This document shows positions 27,339 through 36,630 of a stretch of DNA of 64,000 nucleotides, piece by piece (position 1 is the stretch's first letter; each line of letters opens with the position of its first letter). The notes beneath the pieces were generated by a model that ran no database searches, had not been told where the DNA came from, and worked only from the letters and a program-made list of their open reading frames with translations. The stretch comes from Salifodinibacter halophilus (GTDB lineage Bacteria; Pseudomonadota; Gammaproteobacteria; Nevskiales; Salinisphaeraceae), in NCBI GenBank assembly GCA_012999515.1, contig JABEEB010000001.1, forward strand, positions 434,001 to 498,000, given 5' to 3'. The position numbers were made by a program, and so were the translations under genes.

Positions 27339-28640
27339 ATTATCCAAACGCCGGACGTTATCCCGCCCGAACAACATGAAATCGAGCGCGCGGATCTGAA
27401 TTCCGCAGCGCTACAAGTGCTCGATGGACTGGCAGAGGCTGGCTACCGCGCGTGCCTGGTTGGTGGCGCGATCCGCGATCTGCTGCTTGGCTATAAGCCG
27501 AAGGACTTCGACGTTTCGACCAATGCCGAACCGGAGCAGGTTGCCGCGGTATTCGGACGGCGCGCACGCCTGATCGGACGGCGTTTCCAGATCGTGCACG
27601 TGCGCTTCGGACGCGAGTTGATCGAAGTCTCGACGTTCCGCGCCGATCCGAATGCTGGTACGCGTGATGAGCGTCGCGTTGATGCCAGTGGCCGGGTGCT
27701 CGCCGATAACGTGTTCGGGTCGATGGCCGAGGATGCCGGTCGGCGCGATTTTGGTATTAATGGCCTGTATTACGACATCTCCGATGGCTGTCTCTACGAC
27801 TACGTCAACGGCATGGCCGATGCCCGTGAGCGTCGACTACGACTGGTCGGTGATCCAACGGTTCGCTACCGCGAAGACCCGGTGCGGATGCTACGCGTTG
27901 TGCGGCTGTCAGCCAGCCACCAACTGACAGTCGCGACCAACTCAAAACCGCCGGCCGAGTTAATTGAGCGCCTGGCCGATGTGCCGCCGGCCCGTTTGTT
28001 CGATGAATTCCTGAAGTTGTTCATGCAGCCGGCTGCGCCCGCGATTCACGGCGAATTGCGCCGCGCCGGACTATTCGGTGTGTTGTTTCCGCAAACCGAG
28101 GATGTGTTGGCCGGCCCGGGTGGCGGCGCGAGTGCCGCGCTGATCGACAAGGCTGTAGCGAATACGGCCGGCCGCATCGAGGCCGGCAAATCCGTGACGC
28201 CCGCGTTCATTCTGGCCGCGATCCTGTGGCCGGCCGTGCGGGAAACAGCGGCGACGTTCGAGCGCGATGGCATGCCGGCTATGCCCGCGCTTGCCAGCGC
28301 GCAGGCCGAAGTGCTTGCCCGGCAATCCGCACGTGTGTCGATTCCCAAGCGATTCAGCATGCCGATGCGGGACATCTGGCACTTACAGCCCCGGTTTCAT
28401 CGTCGGCGAGGCAAGCAGCCGGCAAGACTGCTCGAGCATGACCGCTTCCGCGCAGCCTACGACTTTCTACTGTTACGTGCCGAGGTTGGCGAAGTCGATT
28501 CCGAGCTGGCGTCTTGGTGGACCGAGCGCCAGAAGCAAAAAGGCGATGACGCGGATGCAACGGCCAACGAAGACAGCGACCAACAGCGACGCTCGGGCAA
28601 GCGTCGTAATGGTCGCCGAGGTGGGCGCGGGCGGCGATGA
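27339..28640 (+). CDS. pcnB: Poly(A) polymerase I with an AUU start codon
   Basis: About 433 residues. The class II nucleotidyltransferase signature is LVGGAIRDLLLGYKPKDFDV, followed by VGRRFQIVHV and the neck RRDFGINGLYYD; the Arg-rich C-terminal tail (GKRRNGRRGGRGRR) is typical. Family residues (VIPPEQHEIERADLNSAAL) lie upstream of the first conventional start (GTG 27417). The frame is open to a TAA at 27324 with no ATG, GTG or TTG before 27417. ATT at 27339 follows ACGAGG (27330-27335) and gives M-IQTPDVIPPEQH. E. coli pcnB is known to use AUU, so the start appears conserved. The enzyme adds 3' poly(A) tails that speed RNA decay. Confidence 0.9.
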   Translation: MIQTPDVIPPEQHEIERADLNSAALQVLDGLAEAGYRACLVGGAIRDLLLGYKPKDFDVSTNAEPEQVAAVFGRRARLIGRRFQIVHVRFGRELIEVSTFRADPNAGTRDERRVDASGRVLADNVFGSMAEDAGRRDFGINGLYYDISDGCLYDYVNGMADARERRLRLVGDPTVRYREDPVRMLRVVRLSASHQLTVATNSKPPAELIERLADVPPARLFDEFLKLFMQPAAPAIHGELRRAGLFGVLFPQTEDVLAGPGGGASAALIDKAVANTAGRIEAGKSVTPAFILAAILWPAVRETAATFERDGMPAMPALASAQAEVLARQSARVSIPKRFSMPMRDIWHLQPRFHRRRGKQPARLLEHDRFRAAYDFLLLRAEVGEVDSELASWWTERQKQKGDDADATANEDSDQQRRSGKRRNGRRGGRGRR

Positions 28641-29161
28641 GTGCGGGTTTGGAGCCGTCGTCCGACGTTGACACTGCCGTGCACGTCGCTTGGATTGCAC
28701 TCGGCAGTAATCTGGGGCAGCCGGCGGATCACGTTGGACAGGCATTCGAGGCGCTCGCGGCCGTCTCCGGTTTGCGGCTCCTTGGGCGCTCCCGGCTCTA
28801 TCGTTCGACGCCGGTCGGTGGTCCACCCGGCCAGTCGGATTTCTGCAATGCGGCGGCCGCCGTTGCCACGACATTGTCGCCGTTTGGTCTATTGACCGTA
28901 CTGAATGCGATCGAGGCCGGTCAGGGCCGCGTTCGTATCCAGCGCAACGGCCCCCGCACACTGGATCTGGATATCGTCGCCTACGACGGCATGGCGTTTG
29001 AAAATGAGCGTTTAACGCTGCCGCATCCGCGCGCTGCCGAGCGGGCCTTTGTGCTAGAACCACTAGCCGATATCGCGCCAGCGCTATCGCTCGGGGACGC
29101 GGGCCGTGTCGCCGATCTTCGTGCCCAGGTCGACGCAACTGATCTGGCACTGTGGTATTAG
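28637..29161 (+). CDS. folK: 6-hydroxymethyl-7,8-dihydropterin pyrophosphokinase
   Basis: 174 residues; transfers pyrophosphate from ATP to hydroxymethyldihydropterin in folate synthesis. The family signatures are IALGSNLG, the YRSTPVGGPPGQSDFCNA segment and GPRTLDLDIVAYD (metal-binding DxD), then LPHPRAAERAFVLEPLADIAP. The start overlaps the pcnB stop by four bases, the same arrangement as in E. coli. Confidence 0.96.
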   Translation: MSAGLEPSSDVDTAVHVAWIALGSNLGQPADHVGQAFEALAAVSGLRLLGRSRLYRSTPVGGPPGQSDFCNAAAAVATTLSPFGLLTVLNAIEAGQGRVRIQRNGPRTLDLDIVAYDGMAFENERLTLPHPRAAERAFVLEPLADIAPALSLGDAGRVADLRAQVDATDLALWY

Positions 29162-29370
29162 TAGCGACCCTGCTCGTGCCTGCATGACGCGGGCTACCCA
29201 ACGCGGACAATTCAACTTGGGTTGCCGCGTCAGCCGGCCGTTGCAGGCGTCGTCTTGTTGAACGATATCCGTTGCGGTGACAGACAAGCTAGACTGCATG
29301 CTTAATTCAGGCATGTTGCTAGCGATGATAGTCAGCGCTACGTTTGTGCCACCGGCCGCTCTGGATAATT

Positions 29371-30207
29371 ATGAATAAACTCGTCGAAACCCGCCCGACA
29401 CAACGCACACAACCAGTTTCGGTCGCCACACTCGGGCAGATGAAACGTGATAACCAGCCAATCGCCTGCCTCACAGCATACGATGCCAGTTTTGCCGCAC
29501 TCGCTGAGCGCGCCAACATGGATCTGGTACTGGTCGGTGATTCGCTCGGCAACGTGATCCACGGTCAGGCGACAACGACCTCGGTAAGTGTCGATGACAT
29601 CGTCTATCACACGCGCTGTGTGGCGGCTGGTCTGAGTACGCCACTGTTGGCGGCCGACTTGCCGTTTTTGTCGTTTGCCACGACCGCCGATGCGGTCGCT
29701 AGCAGCCGGCGCTTGATCGGCGAAGGCGGCGCATCGATGGTCAAGGTCGAAGGCGGGGCGGCTGATACCAGTATTGTCGAAACACTGGCTCAAAACGGTG
29801 TGCCTGTGTGCGCGCATCTCGGCCTGCGACCACAGCAGGTTCATAAAACCGGTGGTTTCAAGATCCAGGGCCGAAGCAAAGACGCTGCCAAAAAACTCGC
29901 GGCCGAGGCCCGACAGTTCGAAGCTGCGGGTGCCGACCTGTTGCTGCTGGAATGCGTGCCGAGCCCGCTTGCGCGCCGGATTGCCGCGACGGCCAAGGTG
30001 CCGGTTATTGGTATCGGTGCGGGCCCCGACGTCGACGGTCAAATCCTCGTTAGTCACGATGTCATCGGTCTATCGGCGGGTAAAAAACCCAAATTTGTCA
30101 GGAATTTCCTGGCCAGCCATGACTCGCTGGATGAAGCCGTCGAAGCCTACGTCGAGGCGGTGCGGCATCGGTACTTCCCGAGCGCCGACGAAAGTTTCGA
30201 CTCGTAG
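29371..30207 (+). CDS. panB: 3-methyl-2-oxobutanoate hydroxymethyltransferase
   Basis: 278 residues; first step of pantothenate synthesis, forming ketopantoate from alpha-ketoisovalerate and methylene-THF. Motifs: CLTAYDASFA, LVLVGDSLGN (metal Asp), HLGLRPQQVHKTGG and the catalytic Glu in LLLECVP. I prefer ATG 29371 to the upstream in-frame TTG at 29344. It begins a panB-panC-panD group after a 209-base gap in which I see no clear promoter. Confidence 0.96.
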   Translation: MNKLVETRPTQRTQPVSVATLGQMKRDNQPIACLTAYDASFAALAERANMDLVLVGDSLGNVIHGQATTTSVSVDDIVYHTRCVAAGLSTPLLAADLPFLSFATTADAVASSRRLIGEGGASMVKVEGGAADTSIVETLAQNGVPVCAHLGLRPQQVHKTGGFKIQGRSKDAAKKLAAEARQFEAAGADLLLLECVPSPLARRIAATAKVPVIGIGAGPDVDGQILVSHDVIGLSAGKKPKFVRNFLASHDSLDEAVEAYVEAVRHRYFPSADESFDS

Positions 30208-30214
30208 TCCTAGC

Positions 30215-31072
30215 ATGCAAGAGCTGTTCTCACGCCACGACGTCGACGTTTGGCGCCGCCATACAGCGGTTGGGCGTGTCGGACTGGTGCCGACCATGGG
30301 CAGCCTCCATACCGGTCATATGCGTCTCGTTGAAGCCGCTCGGGCCGACTGCGATACGGTGATCGCCAGTATCTTCGTGAATCCGCTCCAGTTTGGACCG
30401 GAGGAAGATTACGACAACTACCCACACGACTACGCTGGCGATTACGATCAACTCAAGGCGGCGGGCGTGGACGCCGTTTTCGCGCCGTCGGTCGAGGCCA
30501 TGTATCCACGCGGATTGGCGGCAGCCACGTTCGTCGAGGTGCCGGAATTGACCGACATTCTATGCGGCGTGCACCGGCCCGGCCATTTTCGTGGCGTGGT
30601 GTCCGTCGTTGCGCGGTTGTTCAACCAAATACGGCCGAACGCTGCCTTTTTTGGTGAAAAGGATTTCCAGCAGTTGGCCGTTATCCGACGTATGGCCGAC
30701 GATCTCGCGATGGACATTGACGTGCGCGGTGTGGCGATCGAGCGTGAGGCCGACGGGGTGGCGCGCTCGTCGCGTAATGCGTATCTGACGGGTGACCAGC
30801 GTGAGCGTGCGCTGGCGCTCAATCGAGCCCTTAATGAGGCGGCGGTATGTATTGCTGATGGTGATCGCGATTTTGCCGCGATCGAACGTCGTGGCCACGC
30901 GCGTATGACCGAAGCCGGTTTCGATGTGGACTATTTCGAAGTTCGTACAGCCGAACTCGACCCACCGAGCGTGAATAAGAGCAACTTTCGGGTGCTAGCC
31001 GCCGGGTGGCTCGGTGCGGCACGGCTAATCGACAATGTAGCCGCGCCGGGCACACCAGTCAGTGCTTGTTAA
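30215..31072 (+). CDS. panC: Pantothenate synthetase
   Basis: 285 residues; joins pantoate and beta-alanine with ATP. The HIGH-like motif LVPTMGSLHTGHMRLV and FVNPLQFGPEEDYDNYP are clear, as are FGEKDFQQLAVIRRM and ARSSRNAYL (KMSKS-like region). Starts seven bases after the panB stop. It is followed by an unusually AT-rich gap before panD. Confidence 0.97.
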   Translation: MQELFSRHDVDVWRRHTAVGRVGLVPTMGSLHTGHMRLVEAARADCDTVIASIFVNPLQFGPEEDYDNYPHDYAGDYDQLKAAGVDAVFAPSVEAMYPRGLAAATFVEVPELTDILCGVHRPGHFRGVVSVVARLFNQIRPNAAFFGEKDFQQLAVIRRMADDLAMDIDVRGVAIEREADGVARSSRNAYLTGDQRERALALNRALNEAAVCIADGDRDFAAIERRGHARMTEAGFDVDYFEVRTAELDPPSVNKSNFRVLAAGWLGAARLIDNVAAPGTPVSAC

Positions 31073-31095
31073 TCCTATTATTTAACAAAATTAGT

Positions 31096-31126
31096 TTAAA
31101 ATTAGAAGCTTATAAGTTAATTTTAA
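31096..31126. repeat. AT-rich inverted repeat between panC and panD
   Basis: TTAAAATTA (31096-31104) and TAATTTTAA (31118-31126) are perfect 9-bp arms around a 13-base loop, followed by TATTTTTTATAGG. The surrounding 31075-31140 is almost pure A/T in an otherwise GC-rich window. It could be a weak terminator for panC or part of a panD promoter region. Confidence 0.55.
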
Positions 31127-31279
31127 TATTTTTTATAGGTATTTGGGTGCGTAAATAGCGGTCGTGCCTGAGGTGTGGCTGTATCGAAATACACTGACAT
31201 ACTTGGCGCCCGCGCCACGTTTTGGCCACGAGGCCGAATTGGGCTAGCATTCGATTATAGATATAACGGCGATACTGTT

Positions 31280-31660
31280 ATGCAACTCACTCTATTGAAA
31301 TCAAAGCTTCATCGCGCCTGTGTAACCGACGCTGAGCGCGATTACGAGGGATCGTGCGCGATTGACGCCGACCTGTTGGATGCCGCCGGGGTCCGGCCTT
31401 ATGAACAGGTCGATGTTTACAACGTCAATAATGGCGAGCGTTTCACAACCTACGCGATTCGTGCCGAGCCTGGAACGCGTGTGATCTCGGTCAATGGCGC
31501 CGCAGCACATCTTGCCTCGCCGGGCGATCGTGTGATCATTTGTGGCTATGCCGCGATGACCGAGGCCGAAGCCGATGTGTACCAGCCCGATCTGGTATAT
31601 CTGGATGCGGACAATCAGATCATCCGGACCAGCCATGTCATTGCCGATCAAGCCGTATAG
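31280..31660 (+). CDS. panD: Aspartate 1-decarboxylase proenzyme
   Basis: 126 residues, the family length. It makes beta-alanine for pantothenate. The self-processing site Gly-Ser is in YEGSCAID (Ser25), where cleavage forms the pyruvoyl cofactor. The ATG at 31280 gives the standard [13 protein letters not shown] start; an in-frame open stretch from 31175 has no family similarity. The PanM/PanZ maturation partner is not visible nearby. Confidence 0.97.
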   Translation: MQLTLLKSKLHRACVTDAERDYEGSCAIDADLLDAAGVRPYEQVDVYNVNNGERFTTYAIRAEPGTRVISVNGAAAHLASPGDRVIICGYAAMTEAEADVYQPDLVYLDADNQIIRTSHVIADQAV

Positions 31661-31675
31661 CGACAAGGAAGCGAT

Positions 31676-33265
31676 ATGGCCGAATTAGATGCCGACTGGC
31701 AGTGGAATGTCCTCCATCATCTTGGTGAGTCGGTCGGCACCGCCTCGATGGTTGAAGCGTTCGCGACCGACGCGTCTCGTGCACGCCGTATGACGCTGGA
31801 TGCCGCCGGCGTCACACTCGATTTCTCGAAACAGCGGCTTGATGATTCGGCGCTGTCCGCTCTGTACTCACTAGCCGAGACGCAAGGCTTCGAGGCCGCC
31901 CGCCGCGCCATGTTTGCCGGCGATGTCGTCAATCAATCCGAAGGGCGCGCGGCTTGGCATGTGGCCCTGCGTCGACCGGCCGACGATCCGCTGTACCAGC
32001 CGGTCCATGACGAGCGCGCGCGTATACGCGACATCGCCGATGCCGTGCGTTCGGGCGACTGGCAAGGCTATACCGGGCGAGCTATCACTGACGTTGTCAG
32101 TATCGGTATCGGCGGCTCGGATTTTGGCCCACGCCTGGTCACCGAAGCGCTGGCCGAGACCAGATCATCCGGACCACGTGCACACTTTGTGGCTAACGTC
32201 GATCCGGCCGACTTAAACGCCGCACTAACCGGCTTGGATCCGGCCACGACGCTGTTTGTCGTTATTTCCAAAACGTTCACCACCGCTGAAACACTGGCCA
32301 ATGCGCACGCCGCCAAGGCTTGGTTGCTGGCCGACGGCGCTAGCGAGTCCGACGTCAATCGCCATTTTGTCGCGGTTTCGAGCAACGGCGAGGCTGTCGC
32401 GGATTTTGGTATCGAACGTATGGTCGGTTTCTGGGACTGGGTCGGTGGCCGATTCTCGTTATGGTCGAGTGTTGGGCTGCCGATTGCACTAGCGCTCGGC
32501 ATGGAGACCTTCGACGCCCTTCTGGCCGGGGCCCATGCGATGGACAACCATTTTGAAACGGCCGATCTTGGCAACAATCTGCCGGCTAATCTGGCATTGA
32601 TCAGTGTCTGGAACCGCAACATACTCGGCTTGACGAGCAATGTGGTGGTGCCGTACAGCCAGCGGCTGGCGCACCTGCCTGGGTTTTTGCAGCAGTTGTC
32701 GATGGAATCCAACGGCAAATCGGTGACCGTCGATGGCGATCCGGCAGCGCATGCCACGGAGCCGGCGATCTGGGGTAGCGTTGGCACCAACGCGCAGCAC
32801 GCCTATTTTCAGATGTTGCATCAGGGTGATCTGCTAGCCAATGTGGACTTTATACTGCCGCTTGCCACGGCTGACAGCACCGACGTGGAACGCGAGCGGC
32901 AGCGTCTGGCGAATTGTCTGGCCCAGGCCGAAGCATTGATGTGTGGCCGCGGACCCGATGAGACCGGTAGTGATGACCCAGCGATCGCCGCCGCGCGCGC
33001 CTGTCCGGGTAACCGGCCGAGCAATATGCTGGTGTTGCCGCGGTTGGATGCCTACCATTTGGGTGCGCTGCTGGCCGCTTACGAGCACAAGGTTTTCGTC
33101 GAAGGCATTGTCTGGGGCATCAATAGCTTCGACCAATGGGGCGTCGAGCTCGGCAAGACCCTGGCCAAGCAACTCGTAACCGATATCGCGGATCCCGCCA
33201 ACGCCGCGGCACACGATGGCTCGACAGCGTCGCTGATCCAACGCGCGGCGCGGGCTGGCGGCTGA
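31676..33265 (+). CDS. pgi: Glucose-6-phosphate isomerase
   Basis: 529 residues; interconverts glucose-6-P and fructose-6-P. Clear blocks are SIGIGGSDFGPRLV, the SKTFTTAETLANA segment (phosphate-binding), GGRFSLWSSVGLP and the late GINSFDQWGVELGK. It follows panD by 15 bases. Length is near the 549 residues of E. coli. Confidence 0.97.
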   Translation: MAELDADWQWNVLHHLGESVGTASMVEAFATDASRARRMTLDAAGVTLDFSKQRLDDSALSALYSLAETQGFEAARRAMFAGDVVNQSEGRAAWHVALRRPADDPLYQPVHDERARIRDIADAVRSGDWQGYTGRAITDVVSIGIGGSDFGPRLVTEALAETRSSGPRAHFVANVDPADLNAALTGLDPATTLFVVISKTFTTAETLANAHAAKAWLLADGASESDVNRHFVAVSSNGEAVADFGIERMVGFWDWVGGRFSLWSSVGLPIALALGMETFDALLAGAHAMDNHFETADLGNNLPANLALISVWNRNILGLTSNVVVPYSQRLAHLPGFLQQLSMESNGKSVTVDGDPAAHATEPAIWGSVGTNAQHAYFQMLHQGDLLANVDFILPLATADSTDVERERQRLANCLAQAEALMCGRGPDETGSDDPAIAAARACPGNRPSNMLVLPRLDAYHLGALLAAYEHKVFVEGIVWGINSFDQWGVELGKTLAKQLVTDIADPANAAAHDGSTASLIQRAARAGG

Positions 33266-33282
33266 GCGGTCACTACGATGAT

Positions 33283-34821
33283 ATGTGGGCTTGTCGCCTG
33301 ATGTCGGGCCTCGAATTGCCCACAGGCTGCTACGACGGCGCCGGCGTGCGCGCGCTCGATCAAGCGTTCATGGCCGAGACAGGTGTAACTGGCGACGCGC
33401 TGATGCGCTGGGCCGGGGAATCGGCATATCGGGCGCTGGCTGAGCGCTGGCCGAATGCATATTCGATGCGCGTGTTTTGCGGCGGTGGTAATAACGCCGG
33501 CGATGGCTACGTCATTGCGCGGTTGGCCCTTGAGGCTGGCTGGTGTGTTGATGTAATCGCGCTGAAACCGATCGACGAACTACAAGGCGCCGCGCGTAGG
33601 GCAGCCGATGCGTTTCTGGTGGCCGGTGGGCGCGTCCAGCTAACGTTGGCACATGCCGGTATACACGCCGAGGTCGTGGTTGACGCCTTGCTTGGCACGG
33701 GTGTCGATCGGCCGGTCGAAGGGCAATATGCCGATGCGATCGGTGCGATTAATCAAACCCGGTCGCGTGCGGTGGGCATCGTCGCTGTTGATTTGCCGTC
33801 CGGTTTGGACGCCGGCACGGGGTCGATCCACGGCGATGCGGTGCGTGCCGACTTAACGGCGACATTTATCGGTTTGAAGCTGGGCCTTATGATCGGTGAT
33901 GGGCCGGCCACGGTGGGGCAGTTGGTCTTCGATGACCTGGGCGCGCCATCGGCGATTTTTGATTTGCATCCGCCAATCGCCAGCCGAATCAGCGCGACTC
34001 GAGCACAAACGGCACTGGCGCCACGCGTGGCAACCGCCCATAAAAACGACCACGGTCGGGTGCATTGTGTTGGCGGCAATCGTGGCATGGGGGGATCGAT
34101 TCGATTGGCCGCTGAAGGCGCGCTGCGGACGGGTAGTGGGTTGGTCAGCGTGGCCTGTCACCCCGATCACGCGTCGGCGATGAGTCAGGCGCGTCCGGAA
34201 TTGATGGCCGCTGGCGTCGATGCGGATGGCGACGAGCGCGACTTGAATACGGCTGCCGACGTGATTGTTATTGGTCCAGGGCTAGCTGGTGATACTTGGG
34301 CCGAGCGGCGTTTTGCGAGCGCGATGGCCAGCGATAAGCCGTTTGTGCTGGATGCCGACGGTTTGAATTGGCTCGCGTGTGTGCCCGAATCCAGCGCGCA
34401 CCGGAGGCGCGGCGATTGGATTTTGACGCCGCACCCGGGCGAGGCGGCGCGCTTGCTCGCCTGTTCGACCGGCGATGTCGTGCGTGATCGGCGTGCGAGC
34501 GTGCTCGAACTGGCACGACGTTACGACGCAGTCGTAGTGCTGAAAGGCGCGGGCACACTCGTTGCTGATAGCGATACGGTCATGATCAACACGACCGGCA
34601 ACGCCGGCATGGCAGTCGGCGGTATGGGCGATGTCCTAGCCGGCATAATCGGCTCACTATGGGCGCAAGGTGTGTCGGCGTTCGACGCGGCCTGCGTGGG
34701 TGCGCACATACATGGTGCCGCTGGCGACGCGGCCGCGCTCGACGGCGGTCCACGCGGGCTGCTGCCATCGGATTTGTTGCCATATCTGCGCGACGCCGTT
34801 AATCCGTCGCATTCTGCATGA
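33283..34821 (+). CDS. nnr: Bifunctional NAD(P)H-hydrate epimerase / ADP-dependent dehydratase
   Basis: About 512 residues. The N-terminal YjeF_N epimerase shows FCGGGNNAGDGYVIARL and DALLGTGVDRPV; the C-terminal ribokinase-like dehydratase (carbohydrate kinase fold) shows KNDHGRVHCVGGN, LTPHPGEAARLL and the catalytic loop NAGMAVGGMGDVLAGIIG. The enzyme repairs hydrated NADH and NADPH. The start is uncertain between ATG 33283 and ATG 33301; neither has a strong ribosome-binding site. Its end overlaps tsaE by four bases, the usual neighbour. Confidence 0.93.
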   Translation: MWACRLMSGLELPTGCYDGAGVRALDQAFMAETGVTGDALMRWAGESAYRALAERWPNAYSMRVFCGGGNNAGDGYVIARLALEAGWCVDVIALKPIDELQGAARRAADAFLVAGGRVQLTLAHAGIHAEVVVDALLGTGVDRPVEGQYADAIGAINQTRSRAVGIVAVDLPSGLDAGTGSIHGDAVRADLTATFIGLKLGLMIGDGPATVGQLVFDDLGAPSAIFDLHPPIASRISATRAQTALAPRVATAHKNDHGRVHCVGGNRGMGGSIRLAAEGALRTGSGLVSVACHPDHASAMSQARPELMAAGVDADGDERDLNTAADVIVIGPGLAGDTWAERRFASAMASDKPFVLDADGLNWLACVPESSAHRRRGDWILTPHPGEAARLLACSTGDVVRDRRASVLELARRYDAVVVLKGAGTLVADSDTVMINTTGNAGMAVGGMGDVLAGIIGSLWAQGVSAFDAACVGAHIHGAAGDAAALDGGPRGLLPSDLLPYLRDAVNPSHSA

Positions 34822-35297
34822 CTGTCGCATTGCCCGATCCTGCGGCCACCGATGCCTTCGGTCGGCGCATTGCCGATGCATTAGCGGCATGGTCGGGCGG
34901 TCTGGTAGTGAGCCTCGCAGGTGAACTCGGTGCCGGCAAAACGGCGTTGACGCGCGCTGTGCTGGCCACGCTTGGCGAATCAGGCCCGGTTGTCTCGCCA
35001 AGCTATACATTGGTCGAGCCCTATACGGTGGCCGGCCGAACGCTGTATCACGTTGATCTTTACCGGCTTGCCGATCCAGCCGAATTGGATTTTCTTGGCC
35101 TGCGCGATGTCGATCCTGGGCGCGACTGGCTATTGATCGAATGGGCTGATAACGGGGGCGACGAATTACCGGCTATCGATATCCGGATCGATCTCGCTTA
35201 TCGCGACGACCAAGGGCGAACCGCCAGCACTCATGCGCTAACCGAGCGCGGCGGTGTGTTTGTCGACACGTTGGCGCCGTCCGACAGCATGTTGTGA
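34818..35297 (+). CDS. tsaE: tRNA t6A synthesis ATPase TsaE (YjeE)
   Basis: 159 residues; ATPase that supports TsaBD in transferring threonylcarbamoyl to A37 of tRNA. The P-loop is GELGAGKTALTRA, then SPSYTLVEPY and HVDLYRLADPAELDFLGLRD, and LLIEWADNG. The usual next gene amiB/amiC is missing here; yebC follows. Confidence 0.95.
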   Translation: MTVALPDPAATDAFGRRIADALAAWSGGLVVSLAGELGAGKTALTRAVLATLGESGPVVSPSYTLVEPYTVAGRTLYHVDLYRLADPAELDFLGLRDVDPGRDWLLIEWADNGGDELPAIDIRIDLAYRDDQGRTASTHALTERGGVFVDTLAPSDSML

Positions 35298-35362
35298 ATC
35301 GTCGCGGCATCCTTATGATCCGCTGGTAAACTAAGGCTAATTTTCAACGAGTTGCGAACGCT

Positions 35363-36112
35363 ATGGCGGGCCACAGTAAATGGGCCAACATCAAGCACCG
35401 CAAAGCTGCCGAAGATAAAAAACGCGGCAAGATTTTTACCAAGCTGATCCGCGAGATCACGGTAGCGGCGCGTGAGGGCGGTGGTGATCCGGACGATAAT
35501 CCGCGTCTGCGGTTGGCTTGGGATCGGGCGCTTGCCAATAACATGCCCAAGGACACAATCCAGCGCGCCGCCGAGCGCGGTGCCGGCGGCGGCCAGGCCG
35601 AAGCCCTCGATGAAGTCCGTTACGAAGGCTACGGTCCGGACGGCGCGGCGATCATGATCGACTGCATGACCGATAACAAAAACCGCACCGTGTCCGATGT
35701 GCGTTATGTCTTCAGTCGCCATAACGGCAAGCTCGGTGCCGATGGTTCGGTCGGGTATCTGTTTTCACGGCAGGGTAGTCTGACGTTTGAACCGGAAGCG
35801 GATTCGGATCACGTACTAGAAGTTGCGCTAGAAGCCGGTGCCGACGACTTGATCCAGACCGACGATGGCGCTTTCGAAGTCGTGACCGCACCCGGTGATT
35901 ACGCAGCCGTCAAGGCAGCACTCGAAGCCGCCGGCTTGGTGCCAGCGGCGGCCGACGTCACCATGCGTCCGTCGACCGTCGTTGAGCTTGGCGGCGATAG
36001 CGCGCGTGTGTGCATGAATTTGCTCGACGGCTTGGAAGATCTCGACGACGTGCAACGTGTCTACACGAACGTCGAGTTCACCGCCGACGCGCTCGCCGAG
36101 TCGACTGAGTGA
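35363..36112 (+). CDS. yebC: YebC/PmpR-family protein (TACO1-like)
   Basis: 249 residues. The N terminus MAGHSKWANIKHRKAAEDKKRG is diagnostic, with DNPRLRLAWDRALANNMPKDTI following. The family was first described as transcriptional regulators and more recently linked to relief of ribosome stalling at proline stretches. It overlaps ruvC by four bases, the conserved yebC-ruvC arrangement. Confidence 0.96.
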   Translation: MAGHSKWANIKHRKAAEDKKRGKIFTKLIREITVAAREGGGDPDDNPRLRLAWDRALANNMPKDTIQRAAERGAGGGQAEALDEVRYEGYGPDGAAIMIDCMTDNKNRTVSDVRYVFSRHNGKLGADGSVGYLFSRQGSLTFEPEADSDHVLEVALEAGADDLIQTDDGAFEVVTAPGDYAAVKAALEAAGLVPAAADVTMRPSTVVELGGDSARVCMNLLDGLEDLDDVQRVYTNVEFTADALAESTE

Positions 36113-36630
36113 ATAGCGCGGGGCCACGCATCCTCGGTGTCGATCCTGGCTCGACCATTACAGGGTTTGCCATTATCGATGGTGGTGCCAAGCCAACGGC
36201 GCAGCGCGTGGATTGCATTCGACTGCCGAGTGCGGACTTCCCGACCCGGCTCGGCGTTATTTTCGAGCGTTTATCCGCCATAATTGCCGAGTTTGCGCCG
36301 GATGAGTTGGCCATCGAGGATGTGTTCGTCGCCCGCAACGCAGCTAGTGCGTTGAAGCTTGGTCAAGCGCGCGGAGCGGCGATTTGCGCTGGCGCCTCAG
36401 TCGGCATGCATGTTGCCGAATATTCGCCAACCCAGATTAAACAGGCTGTGGTCGGTCGCGGTCATGCGCAAAAGCAACAAGTCCAGCATATGGTCTCGTT
36501 ATTGCTGGGGCTGACGACGCCACCGCAAGCCGATGCTGCCGACGCGGCGGCTGTCGCCTTGTGCCACGCTCACCACGCGCAAACCGAAGCCCGCTCGGTT
36601 TACGCGCACGTCGCGGCGGGGCGCGCATGA
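36109..36630 (+). CDS. ruvC: Holliday-junction resolvase RuvC
   Basis: 173 residues; cuts Holliday junctions symmetrically. The acidic catalytic set is visible: GVDPGS (first Asp), LAIEDVF (Glu) and the C-terminal ADAADAAAVALCHAH (two Asp). The GTG start overlaps the yebC stop. It is translationally coupled to ruvA. Confidence 0.97.
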   Translation: MNSAGPRILGVDPGSTITGFAIIDGGAKPTAQRVDCIRLPSADFPTRLGVIFERLSAIIAEFAPDELAIEDVFVARNAASALKLGQARGAAICAGASVGMHVAEYSPTQIKQAVVGRGHAQKQQVQHMVSLLLGLTTPPQADAADAAAVALCHAHHAQTEARSVYAHVAAGRA

